From Methyloprofundus sp. (GTDB taxonomy: Bacteria > Pseudomonadota > Gammaproteobacteria > Methylococcales > Methylomonadaceae), in contig JAUXBW010000027.1 of assembly GCA_030619185.1 (NCBI GenBank), forward strand, positions 1 to 12,431: a DNA stretch of 12,431 nt, in the 5' to 3' direction. The notes beneath the pieces are model-generated. The model was not told the DNA's origin, made no database searches, and worked only from the letters and a program-made list of their open reading frames with translations. Below, one piece after another: positions 1 through 7,749 of this stretch (positions are counted from its first letter, which is position 1; each line of letters begins with the position of its first letter). Both the position numbers and the translations under genes were made by a program.

Positions 1-322
1 AAACCAATATCTTGCACTATAATTCCATGTTCAACTGATTTTTCTAGGATAAAGAGTGATGAGGCAAAGAAAGGTAGAAATATTTTTTAGTTAAATAGGG
101 TAGTGAAGGAAGAAGGTACAGGTGTCAAGTTTATTTGCAGTAATGCAATGATGCATATTTGTCTGGTTTTTTTTCAAAGGGAGTAAGTAGAATTGAGAGA
201 AGAACTGAGTGTTATTGGTCTTTTTCAGGCAAACCTGCTGAATGTTATCCCGAATTAGTCGAAATTAGTTTAAAATTACACTTATTACACTTATTACACT
301 TATTACACTTGATGCATTTTTT
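1..322. other. Intergenic region upstream of prmB, no supported gene
   Basis: No convincing coding sequence is visible on either strand of this AT-rich stretch. A short open frame at 159-341 on the plus strand is low-complexity (its end is a His-Leu-Leu repeat made by the tandem repeat at 275-310) and runs into prmB in another frame, so it is not called. A TATAAT hexamer lies at 18-23 with a TG two bases upstream, but the -35 position would fall outside the window. Three TGCA words occur at an 8-bp spacing at 136-155. None of these is enough to name a promoter. Confidence 0.6.
275..310. repeat. Perfect 9-bp tandem repeat, four copies, before prmB
   Basis: The unit ATTACACTT occurs four times without a mismatch at 275-283, 284-292, 293-301 and 302-310. 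It ends 12 bases before the prmB start codon, so it covers the place where a ribosome binding site or 5' leader would lie. No clear Shine-Dalgarno sequence is seen between the repeat and the start. Copy number could vary by slippage and change leader length; that is inference. Confidence 0.95.
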
Positions 323-1255
323 ATGCCACAAACATCGTTAGAAACGATACAAACATTGATAACTGTCAGGGATTATATACGCTGGGCAGCCAGCCGTTTT
401 GCGGAAGCAAAGCTGTTTCATGGGCAAGGGACAGCGACCGCTCTGGATGATGCCGCTGCTTTGATTCTGCATAGTTTGCATCTGCCTTATAATCTATCCG
501 AGAGCTATTTTAGTGCGCGATTGACTGAAGAAGAGCGGCATAAAATAGCCGATCTTGTTAATCGACGTATTCAAGCTCGTATTCCATCAGCTTATCTAAT
601 GCATGAAGCTATCTTTGCTGGCCTGGCTTTTTATGTTGATGAGCGCGTTTTGGTGCCTAGATCACCTATCGCTGAATTAATTCGTGAGCAGTTTATGCCC
701 TGGGTAGCAGCTGATCAGGTGCAAAATATACTGGATCTTTGTACCGGTAGTGCTTGTATTGCTATAGCCTGTGCTTATGCTTTTCCCGATGCGCAGGTGG
801 ATGCTGTGGATTTGTCAGAAGATGCTTTAGAGGTGGCGAAAATTAATGTTGCCAAACATGAAGTAGCAGAGCAGTTAACCCTGTATCATTCAGACTTATT
901 TAGCGCATTACCCGCTAGAAAATATGATTTAATTGTTTCCAATCCGCCTTATGTAGCTATCAGCGAATGGGAGCAGTTGCCGGACGAGTTTCATGCCGAG
1001 CCTGAAATGGGCTTTACTGGAGGTGAGACGGGTCTGGATCTGGTGATTAAAATATTAGTTGATGCAGCGGGTTATCTGAGTGAACAAGGAGCTTTAATCG
1101 TAGAAGTCGGTAGTAGTGCGGAAACATTACAGGCACAGTTTGCTGATGTACCCTTTTACTGGCTGGATTTTGAGCAGGGTGGTGACGGTGTGTTTTTATT
1201 GACTGCGGAGCAGGTGTTTACATTTAATCAATTATTTAGCGAGGCATTAAATTAA
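323..1255 (+). CDS. prmB: 50S ribosomal protein L3 N5-glutamine methyltransferase PrmB
   Basis: SAM-dependent methyltransferase that modifies a glutamine of ribosomal protein L3 in the cytoplasm. The 310 residues equal the length of E. coli PrmB and the two align throughout. The N-terminal helical domain (about 1-110) contains the conserved ERIPSAYL-like stretch and '[12 protein letters not shown]'. The class I methyltransferase fold follows, with the SAM-binding [13 protein letters not shown] (about residues 138-150) and the hallmark NPPY of glutamine methyltransferases (about 207-210). The C-terminus has the FDQGGDGVF-type motif. The start is ATG 323, giving an N-terminus that aligns with E. 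coli; an ATG at 312 is out of frame. No good ribosome binding site is visible because a tandem repeat sits just upstream. The next gene, aroC, begins 2 bases after the stop, so the two are almost surely co-transcribed. PrmB is preferred over PrmC because of the length and the N-terminal domain. Confidence 0.95.
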   Translation: MPQTSLETIQTLITVRDYIRWAASRFAEAKLFHGQGTATALDDAAALILHSLHLPYNLSESYFSARLTEEERHKIADLVNRRIQARIPSAYLMHEAIFAGLAFYVDERVLVPRSPIAELIREQFMPWVAADQVQNILDLCTGSACIAIACAYAFPDAQVDAVDLSEDALEVAKINVAKHEVAEQLTLYHSDLFSALPARKYDLIVSNPPYVAISEWEQLPDEFHAEPEMGFTGGETGLDLVIKILVDAAGYLSEQGALIVEVGSSAETLQAQFADVPFYWLDFEQGGDGVFLLTAEQVFTFNQLFSEALN

Positions 1256-1257
1256 GT

Positions 1258-2346
1258 ATGTCAGGTAATAGCATAGGAAAATTATTTACAGTCACGACGT
1301 TTGGTGAAAGTCATGGTATTGCACTAGGTGCAACGGTTGATGGCTGTCCACCGGGCTTAACCTTAACAGAAGCTGATTTACAGGCGGATCTGGATCGACG
1401 TAAGCCGGGCACTTCAAGGCATACAACCCAGCGCCGTGAAGCAGATCAGGTGGAGATTTTATCCGGCGTATTTGAGGGTAAAACGACGGGGACGCCGATT
1501 GGTTTATTAATTAAAAATACCGATCAGCGTTCTAAAGATTACTCCAATATCGCAGAAACCTTTCGTCCGGGTCATGCAGATTATGTTTATGACCACAAGT
1601 ATGGTTTTCGGGATTATCGCGGTGGCGGGCGTTCTTCTGCTAGAGAAACTGCTATGCGTGTGGCGGCGGGGGGCATTGCCAAGAAATATTTGCTGCAGCA
1701 ATATGGTATAGAAATTAAAGGTTATCTGGCACAGCTAGGCCCTATTAAAATCGAGTCTATTGATTGGGCGGCAATGGTTAATAGCGAGTTCTTTTGCCCG
1801 GACAGCAGTAAAGAGGCTGAGTTAGTGGCCTATATGGATGCCTTACGTAAAGAGGGTAATTCGATTGGTGCTAAAGTCAATGTTATAGCAACTCATGTTC
1901 CGCCTGGTTTGGGCGAGCCTATCTTTGATCGTCTGGATGCTGATTTGGCGCATGCTTTAATGAGTATTAATGCCGTAAAAGGCGTGGAAATTGGCGATGG
2001 CTTTGACTGTGTAAATAGCAAGGGTACTGATTTTAGAGATGAAATGACACCGGATGGTTTTTTAAGTAATCATGCGGGGGGGATTTTAGGAGGCATTTCC
2101 AGTGGTCAAAATATTGTTGCCAGCATTGCTTTAAAGCCGACCTCTAGCCTGCATTTGCCAGGGCGTAGTATTAACCGGCAGGGAAAAGCCATAGAGGTGG
2201 TGACAAAAGGTCGCCATGATCCCTGTGTAGGTATCCGGGCAACTCCCATTGCCGAAGCGATGATGGCCATCGTATTAATGGATCATATATTACGCCATAG
2301 AGCACAAAATTATGATGTCAGATCGACGTTACCAGTGTTGCGTTAA
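1258..2346 (+). CDS. aroC: Chorismate synthase AroC
   Basis: Last enzyme of the shikimate pathway: removes phosphate from 5-enolpyruvylshikimate-3-phosphate to give chorismate, using reduced FMN. The 362 residues match the usual length of about 360. Family signatures are clear: [19 protein letters not shown] near residues 15-33, [17 protein letters not shown] (about 47-63) and [17 protein letters not shown] (about 122-138). The C-terminal [19 protein letters not shown] region supplies FMN and substrate contacts. Chorismate feeds aromatic amino acids, folate and the 4-hydroxybenzoate used by the UbiA encoded later in the window. It starts 2 bases after prmB, the usual gammaproteobacterial gene order. 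A REP-like palindrome lies 21 bases beyond its stop and may end or stabilise the transcript. Confidence 0.98.
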   Translation: MSGNSIGKLFTVTTFGESHGIALGATVDGCPPGLTLTEADLQADLDRRKPGTSRHTTQRREADQVEILSGVFEGKTTGTPIGLLIKNTDQRSKDYSNIAETFRPGHADYVYDHKYGFRDYRGGGRSSARETAMRVAAGGIAKKYLLQQYGIEIKGYLAQLGPIKIESIDWAAMVNSEFFCPDSSKEAELVAYMDALRKEGNSIGAKVNVIATHVPPGLGEPIFDRLDADLAHALMSINAVKGVEIGDGFDCVNSKGTDFRDEMTPDGFLSNHAGGILGGISSGQNIVASIALKPTSSLHLPGRSINRQGKAIEVVTKGRHDPCVGIRATPIAEAMMAIVLMDHILRHRAQNYDVRSTLPVLR

Positions 2347-2367
2347 TACTTAGTATTTGAATATAAC

Positions 2368-2425
2368 GTAGGAGCGGTCTTTAGCCGCGAATATTAGAGC
2401 TTTCGCGGCTAAAGACCGCTCCTAC
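2368..2425. repeat. REP/BIME-like palindromic element, copy 1
   Basis: Two perfectly complementary 24-bp arms (2368-2391 and 2402-2425) flank a 10-bp spacer. Each arm starts, read inward, with GTAG followed by GAGCGG. Each arm can itself fold, because GCGG and CCGC are separated by T-CT-TT-AG, giving a small hairpin with a bulged T. A 5' GTAG tetranucleotide plus an imperfect hairpin is characteristic of REP sequences mobilised by RAYT (TnpA-REP) transposases, and an inverted pair is a BIME. An identical arm sequence recurs at 9332-9387. There is no T-run after it, so it is not a standard intrinsic terminator, although it could protect the 3' end of the prmB-aroC message. Confidence 0.9.
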
Positions 2426-2525
2426 ATAAGGCATACTTTATGATTCGGGTATTATTCAATGTTGGATTTTGATGTGATTGTTTTATTGAATAATTTTGTG
2501 GTGATAAATAAGGAATAAAGTCTCT

Positions 2526-2549
2526 ATGGAATCATTCAGTGCAAGCTAA
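2526..2549 (+). other. Possible 7-codon leader ORF overlapping the MFS start
   Basis: ATG at 2526 opens a seven-residue frame (MESFSAS) that stops with TAA at 2547-2549. It overlaps the GTG start of the transporter gene at 2539 in a different frame. An AGGA sequence at 2511-2514 lies 11 bases upstream of this ATG and is a better ribosome site than anything near the GTG. Translational coupling is possible. It may also be chance, or mark an indel at the true transporter start. Confidence 0.3.
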
Positions 2550-3699
2550 AATCCCATACTGGCGGTTATCCGGTTTCTATTTTTTTTATTTTGCGACGCT
2601 CGGAGGTTTTTTACCTTTTTGGAGTTTGTATCTTAAAGAGTGCAGTTTTAGTGCGGCTGAAATTGGTGAATTAACTGCTCTTATGGTGGGCACCAAAGTT
2701 ATTGCGCCTAATCTTTGGGGCTGGATTGCAGACCATACCGGAAGAAGTTTGCGTATTATTCGCATTGCCTCTTTTTTTGCCATGATTTTATTTGCTGGCT
2801 TTTTATATCAGCAATCTTTTCAATGGTTTGCATTAGTTACTGTTGGCTTTAGTTTTTTCTGGAATGCGGCACTACCGCAGTTTGAGGCGGCAACGCTACA
2901 TCATTTAAAAGATGAGCGGCATCGCTATAGTCATATACGGCTATGGGGTTCGATAGGGTTTATTATTACGGTTTTAGGGGTGGGGTATTTCCTGGACTTA
3001 TACTCGATTAAATTATTGCCCTATTTAATCGTCTCTCTGCTCGCTAGTATCTGGTTAATTTCTTTGCTTACACCGGAGGTGATGACGGCTAAAGCCAGTC
3101 AGGCGGCGATAGGGGTTTGGCAAATAATCAGACAGCCAGAAGTGATTGCCTTTTTGCTGGTCTATATGCTGTTGCAGGCCGCACATGGTCCGTATTATGT
3201 CTTTTTCTCGATTTATTTAAAGCAAATAGGTTATTCATCTACGCTGATTGGGGCACTCTGGTCTCTTGGTGCCGGGGCTGAGATTGTTGTTTTTATCTTA
3301 ATGCGTCAATTATTAAAGTTTGTTTCTTTACGGCGTATTTTATTAGTGAGTGCCTTGTTATCCGTTTTAAGGTGGCTAATGATCGCCTGGTATGCGGATA
3401 ATCTCTGGATGTTGCTGGGAGCGCAGTTAATGCATGCCGCTACCTTTGGTACGGCACATGTGGCGGCTATTCATCTGGTGCAAAATTATTTTGGACTGCA
3501 TCATCAGGGCAAAGGGCAGGCGCTTTATAGTAGCCTTAGCTTTGGGTTAGGGGGTATGTTGGGTGGATTATATAGCGGCTATGCATGGGATGCTTATGGT
3601 GCGCATTGGGTGTATAGTTTTGCAGCAATTTTAAGTGCTTTGGCGTATATTATTGCTGTGATCTGGGTGGGTAAGGGCAAGGCTTTTAGTCATCATTAA
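2539..3699 (+). CDS. MFS transporter, PPP/HcaT-like family
   Basis: Inner-membrane secondary transporter of the major facilitator superfamily with about twelve hydrophobic segments in 386 residues. The N-terminus (RLSGFYFFYFATLGGFLPFW followed by SLYLKE) resembles the 3-phenylpropionate transporter family typified by E. coli HcaT (379 residues). The loop between helices 2 and 3 has the expected form (LWGWIADHTGRSLRII, about residues 59-74). Arg and Asp residues in the helix 4-5 region (HIRLWGSIGF) are also typical. The substrate cannot be told from sequence; an aromatic acid or nucleoside-like solute would be a guess. The start is GTG 2539: the frame is closed by a stop at 2509 and no ATG is available near the conserved first helix. 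The exbB gene starts 19 bases downstream, so co-transcription is likely. HcaT-like MFS genes often sit beside housekeeping genes without any catabolic partner, as here. Confidence 0.85.
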   Translation: MQAKIPYWRLSGFYFFYFATLGGFLPFWSLYLKECSFSAAEIGELTALMVGTKVIAPNLWGWIADHTGRSLRIIRIASFFAMILFAGFLYQQSFQWFALVTVGFSFFWNAALPQFEAATLHHLKDERHRYSHIRLWGSIGFIITVLGVGYFLDLYSIKLLPYLIVSLLASIWLISLLTPEVMTAKASQAAIGVWQIIRQPEVIAFLLVYMLLQAAHGPYYVFFSIYLKQIGYSSTLIGALWSLGAGAEIVVFILMRQLLKFVSLRRILLVSALLSVLRWLMIAWYADNLWMLLGAQLMHAATFGTAHVAAIHLVQNYFGLHHQGKGQALYSSLSFGLGGMLGGLYSGYAWDAYGAHWVYSFAAILSALAYIIAVIWVGKGKAFSHH

Positions 3700-3718
3700 A
3701 AAAATATAGGAAAAATCT

Positions 3719-4336
3719 GTGTTTGAGTTAATACAAAAAGGGGGCTTATTAATGTTCCCTATTCTTTTTTGTTCAGTGCTGGCAATGGGGATTGTGGGGG
3801 AGCGTTTCTGGACTTTACGTAAAAAGAAAATTTTACCTCCCGAATTAGTCTCTCAAGTCTGGAATCTGGCAAAAGCGAAAAAGCTGGATACCCTGACCTT
3901 AAATCATTTAAAGGATAGTTCGCCGCTGGGCAGTATTTTAGCGACGGGGTTAAAGAGTCGTAGTCTGGGGCGCGAGGTGATGAAAGAGGCGATTGCTGAA
4001 ACGGGACGACAAGTGGCGCATAAATTAGAGCGATTTCTAAATACCCTGGGTACTATTGCTACCATTGCGCCATTGCTCGGTTTGCTGGGGACTGTCCTGG
4101 GGATGATTAAAGTTTTTGCAGCGATCGTCAGTCATGGTGTCGGTGATCCCACAGTGTTGGCTGGCGGGATTTCTGAAGCTTTGATAACTACTGCTGCAGG
4201 TTTAGTCGTAGCCATTCCTTGTGTAATATTTCATCGTTATTTTGATGGTTTAGTTGATGCCTATGTGATTGGTATGGAAGAGGAATCCTTGAAGTTAATT
4301 GAAGTGATACATGGTACGCGTGACGAATTAGAATGA
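3719..4336 (+). CDS. exbB: ExbB/TolQ/MotA-family proton channel subunit
   Basis: Inner-membrane subunit of a proton-motive-force-driven motor that works with ExbD-type proteins. The 205 residues are typical for the short ExbB found next to lpxK in Gammaproteobacteria. An N-terminal transmembrane helix (about 8-27, GGLLMFPILFCSVLAMGIVG) precedes a cytoplasmic helical segment. Two further helices contain the family signature: TLGTIATIAPLLGLLGTVLG (about 109-128) and SEALITTAAGLVVAIPCVIF (about 151-170). The start codon is GTG at 3719 with AGG 8 bases upstream. The stop overlaps the exbD start by 4 bases (ATGA). No tonB or tolA lies in the window, so the outer partner is unknown; placement before lpxK hints at envelope biogenesis or TonB-type energising. 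The exact subtype (ExbB versus TolQ) rests on length and context. Confidence 0.92.
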   Translation: MFELIQKGGLLMFPILFCSVLAMGIVGERFWTLRKKKILPPELVSQVWNLAKAKKLDTLTLNHLKDSSPLGSILATGLKSRSLGREVMKEAIAETGRQVAHKLERFLNTLGTIATIAPLLGLLGTVLGMIKVFAAIVSHGVGDPTVLAGGISEALITTAAGLVVAIPCVIFHRYFDGLVDAYVIGMEEESLKLIEVIHGTRDELE

Positions 4337-4740
4337 ACTTCCGCAATAAAAAACATAAGCCCCTGGAAATTTCCTTAACACCTATGATTGATGTGGTGTT
4401 TTTGTTACTTATCTTTTTTATGGTGACTACAACCTTTAGCAAGGATACCGCCATAAAAGTCATATTACCTCAGGCTGATGGGGAGCTGGTAGAGAAGCAG
4501 GCGCATGCTTTGACGCTGACTATCGATCAATCAGGTCAGTATTTTATTGATGATTATCCGTTAGGCGATAATAGCTTAGAGACTTTAAAAAAGAAATTAA
4601 TCACCAGTAGGAATGAAAAAGATATTTCTTTAATTATTAATGCGGATGCAAATTCGCCCGTTCAGGCGGCGATTAATGTATTGGAGATTGCACCTGATAT
4701 TGGCTTTAAAAATATCACTTTCGCAACACAAAAAGAGTAA
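4333..4740 (+). CDS. exbD: ExbD/TolR-family biopolymer transport protein
   Basis: Partner of the ExbB-like subunit: one transmembrane helix with a proton-carrying aspartate and a periplasmic domain. At 135 residues it has the family length. The membrane segment is ISLTPMIDVVFLLLIFFMVT (about 13-32), and Asp20 matches the essential Asp of ExbD and TolR. The periplasmic domain (about 40-135) contains the usual LTLTIDQSGQYFID strand and the IINADANSPVQAAINVLE region. The start ATG overlaps the exbB stop, indicating translational coupling. lpxK starts 4 bases after its stop. Nothing is missing or unusual. Confidence 0.94.
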   Translation: MNFRNKKHKPLEISLTPMIDVVFLLLIFFMVTTTFSKDTAIKVILPQADGELVEKQAHALTLTIDQSGQYFIDDYPLGDNSLETLKKKLITSRNEKDISLIINADANSPVQAAINVLEIAPDIGFKNITFATQKE

Positions 4741-4744
4741 AACC

Positions 4745-5734
4745 ATGAAAAAATTAATGGCTAAGTTTTTAAATGAGGTTTGGTACAAAGATCATTTTGT
4801 CGGCACATGGATTATGCCTTTTTCATTTATATTCACCGATGTGGCTAAATTTAGGCGCTGGTTGTATAAAAAAGGCTTTAAACCAGTCGAGAAATTACCC
4901 GTGCCTGTGATTATCGTTGGCAATATTACCCTGGGTGGTACAGGGAAAACTCCGCTGGTTATTTATCTGGTCAAAAAGCTAAAAGCGGCAGGCTTTAAAC
5001 CTGGAGTCATTAGCCGGGGTTATGGTGGGCAATCTGAGCACTGGCCAGTCACAGTGGGAGCAGATAGCGATGCCGCTTTAATTGGTGATGAGCCTTTATT
5101 AATTGCGCAGCAGGCTGGTTGTCCGGTTGCGGTAGGTCCTATTAGGGCTGACTCTGGCAGATTGTTGCTGGAAAATGAGGATATTGATGTGATTATTTCA
5201 GATGATGGGTTGCAGCATTATGCTTTGCATCGTGATATAGAAATCATCGTGATTGATGGCGTACGCCGCTTTGGGAATAACTTTTGTTTACCTTCAGGAC
5301 CATTGCGAGAACCACAGGAACGTACTCAGGAAGTCGACTTTGTTATTTGCAATGGCGGAGAGCCGGAAGAAAACGAGATTTTAATGCAGTTAGAGGGAAG
5401 CTATGCAATAAACATGCAAACGCAGGAGCGTAAAGCTTTAAACGAGTTTAGCAATATTAACTGCCACGCGATGGCTGGAATAGGTAACCCACAACGTTTT
5501 TTTGATTCACTGGAAAAACAAGGTGTTGCATGTATAACACATTCTTTTCCTGACCATTATGCTTATACCGAGAAAGATATTCAGTTTAAAGCGGCAGAAG
5601 TCATTCTGATGACGGAGAAAGATGCAGTTAAATGTCGTGCCTTAGCATCGCAACTGCATTGGTATGTCCCCGTGCAGGCTACATTAGTAGAGGGTTTTAC
5701 GGAGAAGCTGATAACTTTATTAAGGGCAAAATAA
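4745..5734 (+). CDS. lpxK: Tetraacyldisaccharide 4'-kinase LpxK
   Basis: Membrane-associated kinase that phosphorylates the 4' position of the lipid A precursor, giving lipid IVA in the Raetz pathway. From ATG 4745 the protein has 329 residues, almost the E. coli length (328). The N-terminal amphipathic and hydrophobic segment (about 17-31) precedes VPVIIVGNITLGGTGKTP (about 53-70), which carries the Walker A loop. Further hallmarks are GVISRGYGG, IGDEPLLIA, the DDGLQHY motif, FPDHYAYTEKD and VILMTEKDAVKC. The frame extends upstream to 4640 inside exbD, but that segment is a shadow; ATG 4745 aligns with the family and has AAGAG about 8 bases upstream. It is the last gene of exbB-exbD-lpxK, and a terminator follows at 5763-5800. 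The genes msbA, kdsB and ycaR that often neighbour lpxK are absent here. Confidence 0.97.
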   Translation: MKKLMAKFLNEVWYKDHFVGTWIMPFSFIFTDVAKFRRWLYKKGFKPVEKLPVPVIIVGNITLGGTGKTPLVIYLVKKLKAAGFKPGVISRGYGGQSEHWPVTVGADSDAALIGDEPLLIAQQAGCPVAVGPIRADSGRLLLENEDIDVIISDDGLQHYALHRDIEIIVIDGVRRFGNNFCLPSGPLREPQERTQEVDFVICNGGEPEENEILMQLEGSYAINMQTQERKALNEFSNINCHAMAGIGNPQRFFDSLEKQGVACITHSFPDHYAYTEKDIQFKAAEVILMTEKDAVKCRALASQLHWYVPVQATLVEGFTEKLITLLRAK

Positions 5735-5762
5735 ACCTGTTATGCTGTTTCTATCGTTGTGG

Positions 5763-5800
5763 GGAAGGGGACATGTAAATGCCTCCTTCCAGTCTTTTTT
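5763..5800 (+). terminator. Factor-independent terminator after lpxK
   Basis: Inverted arms GGAAGG (5763-5768) and CCTTCC (5785-5790), with extra possible G-C pairs inside, are followed after four bases by six T (5795-5800). It lies 28 bases beyond the lpxK stop and before the convergent tusB. The loop of about 16 bases is longish, so efficiency is uncertain. Confidence 0.7.
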
Positions 5801-5827
5801 AAATAGAGACGGCTCAAAGGTAATAAT

Positions 5828-6121
5828 TTAGTTACAAGAGAGAACCGCAATATTTTGGCTAAGATAATCTTGATATTCATCAGCGCAGTCGATAATAGCA
5901 ACGCCATGGATAAGTTCACGGCTGGATATATTGCGCGTTAATAAGTCTACTTTGCTCACGCAAAGATTAAGATGTGCAAGTGTTTTTTTACTCAGCGATG
6001 CCTTGAGATTATCTTGTTTAGCAGCGTAAACGGCATTATCTTTTAAGATAATTGTGTCGCCCGAGTTCATATGTTCTAGAAAGGAAGATTGGATAGGGAA
6101 ATCATCAATAATATGTAACAT
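5828..6121 (-). CDS. tusB: TusB/DsrH-family sulfur-relay protein
   Basis: Small cytoplasmic protein of the DsrH/TusB family. In E. coli, TusB joins TusC and TusD in a complex that passes persulfide sulfur from TusA to TusE and MnmA for 2-thiolation of tRNA wobble uridine. The 97 residues match TusB (95). Family features are the MLHII opening, GDTIILKDNAVYAA (about 22-35), the central LNLCVSKVDLLTRNIS segment and the IIDCADEYQDYL end region. Cysteines are at 54, 78 and 96; the catalytic cysteine of the complex is on TusD, so this does not prove activity. The start is supported by AGGAC 7 bases upstream. It stands alone, convergent with lpxK and divergent from ubiA, without tusC or tusD in the window. 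DsrH of sulfur oxidisers is the alternative name; context gives no dsr genes. Confidence 0.85.
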   Translation of the reverse strand: MLHIIDDFPIQSSFLEHMNSGDTIILKDNAVYAAKQDNLKASLSKKTLAHLNLCVSKVDLLTRNISSRELIHGVAIIDCADEYQDYLSQNIAVLSCN

Positions 6122-6305
6122 GAGCCGTCCTGGTTTTGTGTGTGGGAGCTTTACATTAAGTAGTGATTGTAAGTGTATAAAATGTAAAGATTAAAAATAA
6201 TAATAGTACACTTTAAGTAGCTTGCCAAATGGTTTGTTAAAATTTAATGTAATTAATTAAGTTTAATATGGTAAGTATATGAATTTATTGAACTAGAGTT
6301 TTGAT

Positions 6306-7181
6306 GTGAATAAAGAAAGAATGATAGAGAGGGCGCAACAGTACTGGTTATTAGCGCGTTTTGATAAGCCCATTGGTATTTTGATCTTATTATGGCCTGC
6401 CTTATGGGCACTCTGGATAGCCAGTTCCGGTCAGCCTGATCCCTTAGTGTTAATAGTTATTTGTAGTGGTGTGGTACTAATGCGTGCAGCGGGCTGTGTC
6501 ATTAATGATTATGCCGACAGAGATTTTGACCCGTATGTAACACGTACTCAATTAAGACCTATCGCTGCAGGGAAAGTTCAACCTAAAGAAGCGTTAGCTG
6601 TTTTTGCCGTGCTATGCATCAGTGCCTTCGGGTTGGTGCTATTACTTAACCAATACACTATCATGCTGTCATTCGGAGGCGTTTTTCTGGCGGCCAGTTA
6701 TCCATTTATGAAGCGTTATACGCAATTACCTCAGGCTTATCTGGGGATCGCATTCGGCTGGGCGGTGCCTATGTCGTTTGCTGCGCAAAGCAATGAAATA
6801 CCTCTGGTAGCCTGGTTGATGTATCTGGCAACCGCACTTTGGGCACTGGTTTATGACACAATGTATGCCATGGTAGATAAAGAAGATGACTTGAAAATTG
6901 GCGTGAAATCAACAGCCATATTATTTGCCGACAAAGAACGTGAAATCATGGCTGTATTGCAAGTGATTGTGCTGCTTTTATTGGTTCAAGTAGGCCGTAT
7001 GCAAGGCTTATCCTGGATATACTATGCTTCGATATTGTGCGCTAGTGGCTTTTTTGTCTATCAGCAAAAACTGATTTTTTATCGCGAAAAAACAGACTGT
7101 TTTAAAGCCTTTTTAAACAGTAACTGGTTTGGATTGACGATTTTTGTCGGGCTGGTATTAGAATATTCTATAGGCAGCTGA
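6306..7181 (+). CDS. ubiA: 4-hydroxybenzoate octaprenyltransferase UbiA
   Basis: Integral membrane prenyltransferase that attaches the polyprenyl tail to 4-hydroxybenzoate in ubiquinone synthesis. The 291 residues match the family (about 290), with roughly nine hydrophobic helices. The first aspartate-rich motif is NDYADRDFD (67-75), followed by the conserved VTRTQLRPIAAGKV. The second is the YAMVDKEDDLKIGVKST region (about 187-203). Both bind the Mg-diphosphate of the prenyl donor. The N-terminal ARFDKPIGILILLWPALWAL is also typical. The start chosen is GTG 6306; an in-frame ATG at 6321 is the alternative, and neither has a strong ribosome site. The usual partner ubiC (chorismate lyase) is not adjacent. 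The gene runs toward the convergent YgjP-type gene, with a weak bidirectional terminator between them. Confidence 0.96.
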   Translation: MNKERMIERAQQYWLLARFDKPIGILILLWPALWALWIASSGQPDPLVLIVICSGVVLMRAAGCVINDYADRDFDPYVTRTQLRPIAAGKVQPKEALAVFAVLCISAFGLVLLLNQYTIMLSFGGVFLAASYPFMKRYTQLPQAYLGIAFGWAVPMSFAAQSNEIPLVAWLMYLATALWALVYDTMYAMVDKEDDLKIGVKSTAILFADKEREIMAVLQVIVLLLLVQVGRMQGLSWIYYASILCASGFFVYQQKLIFYREKTDCFKAFLNSNWFGLTIFVGLVLEYSIGS

Positions 7182-7185
7182 AAAT

Positions 7186-7225
7186 AAAAAAATGTCCGAT
7201 ATTGGGTAGGATTTTTGTTTTTTTT
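7186..7225. terminator. Weak bidirectional terminator candidate between ubiA and the YgjP-type gene
   Basis: An A-rich tract (7186-7192) and TGTCC are followed by an 11-base loop and GGATTTTT, then G and eight T (7218-7225). The core pairing is only TCC with GGA plus A-T pairs. The position between two convergent stops and the A and T runs on both sides make it a plausible but weak two-way terminator. Confidence 0.35.
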
Positions 7226-7231
7226 CGTGCT

Positions 7232-7735
7232 TCAGTATAGCGCCCCTGAAATTTCCAAGTAAGTCAGGTATAGGCGGACATCAAATTCTAGTTGATGATA
7301 GTCGGGCTCCATATGCACACATAATTTATAAAATGCCTTGTTGTGCTGTTTTTCTTTTATATGCGCCAATTCATGGACAACAATCATTCTTAAGAATTCA
7401 ATAGGTACCTGTTTAAATACCGAGCCTATGCGAATTTCATTCTTTGCCTTTAACATACTGCCCTGGACTCTGGCAACAAAGCTATGTAATCCGAGTGCTT
7501 GATGTAGTACATCAAGTTTGTCATCGTAAACTATTTTACTTAGTGGATCGGATTTACGGATGTAGTGATTTTTGATGTTGATGACATAAGCGTAAAGTGC
7601 TTTATTGCTTCTGATATCATGAATAACAGGGTACTTTTTTAACAGGTACTCAGCTAGTTTATTATTGCTGATCAATGTATGTACCTGGTCCTTTACTGCG
7701 ACTGGATAGCCGGTTAAGTACTTTAAATGAGCCAT
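7232..7735 (-). CDS. ygjP: YgjP-type (DUF45) metallopeptidase-like protein
   Basis: Cytoplasmic protein of the YgjP/DUF45 family, related by fold to zinc metallopeptidases; no signal peptide or membrane segment is seen. It aligns along its whole 167 residues with the E. coli YgjP type: LTGYPVAVKDQVHTLI at the N-terminus, IVYDDKLDVLHQALGLH (about 68-84), then VQGSMLKAKNEIRIGSVF. The zinc-binding core is HELAHIKEKQHNKAFYKLC with HExxH at 121-125 and a likely third ligand His131. HMEPDYHQLEFDVRLYL follows. The physiological substrate is not established to my knowledge; a protease role is suggested only by the motif. It lies 14 bases downstream of the DUF5710 gene on the same strand, so the two are likely co-transcribed. 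The gene symbol is by family resemblance. Confidence 0.85.
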   Translation of the reverse strand: MAHLKYLTGYPVAVKDQVHTLISNNKLAEYLLKKYPVIHDIRSNKALYAYVINIKNHYIRKSDPLSKIVYDDKLDVLHQALGLHSFVARVQGSMLKAKNEIRIGSVFKQVPIEFLRMIVVHELAHIKEKQHNKAFYKLCVHMEPDYHQLEFDVRLYLTYLEISGALY

Positions 7736-7749
7736 TTTACTACGAAGCG

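Noticed and set aside
136..156. Three TGCA words at 8-bp spacing
   Set aside because: Too short and not near any identifiable promoter element; could be chance in AT-rich DNA.
159..341. 60-residue plus-strand open frame before prmB
   Set aside because: Low-complexity His/Leu tail comes from the 9-bp tandem repeat, it overlaps prmB in another frame, and no family resemblance is seen.
2368..2425. REP palindrome as a CRISPR unit, transposon end or intrinsic terminator
   Set aside because: There are no regularly spaced repeats with unique spacers, no transposase is present, and no T-run follows; a REP/BIME is the better explanation.
4640..4744. Upstream extension of lpxK into exbD
   Set aside because: The extra 35 residues are basic and lie in another frame of exbD; the family N-terminus and ribosome site fit ATG 4745.
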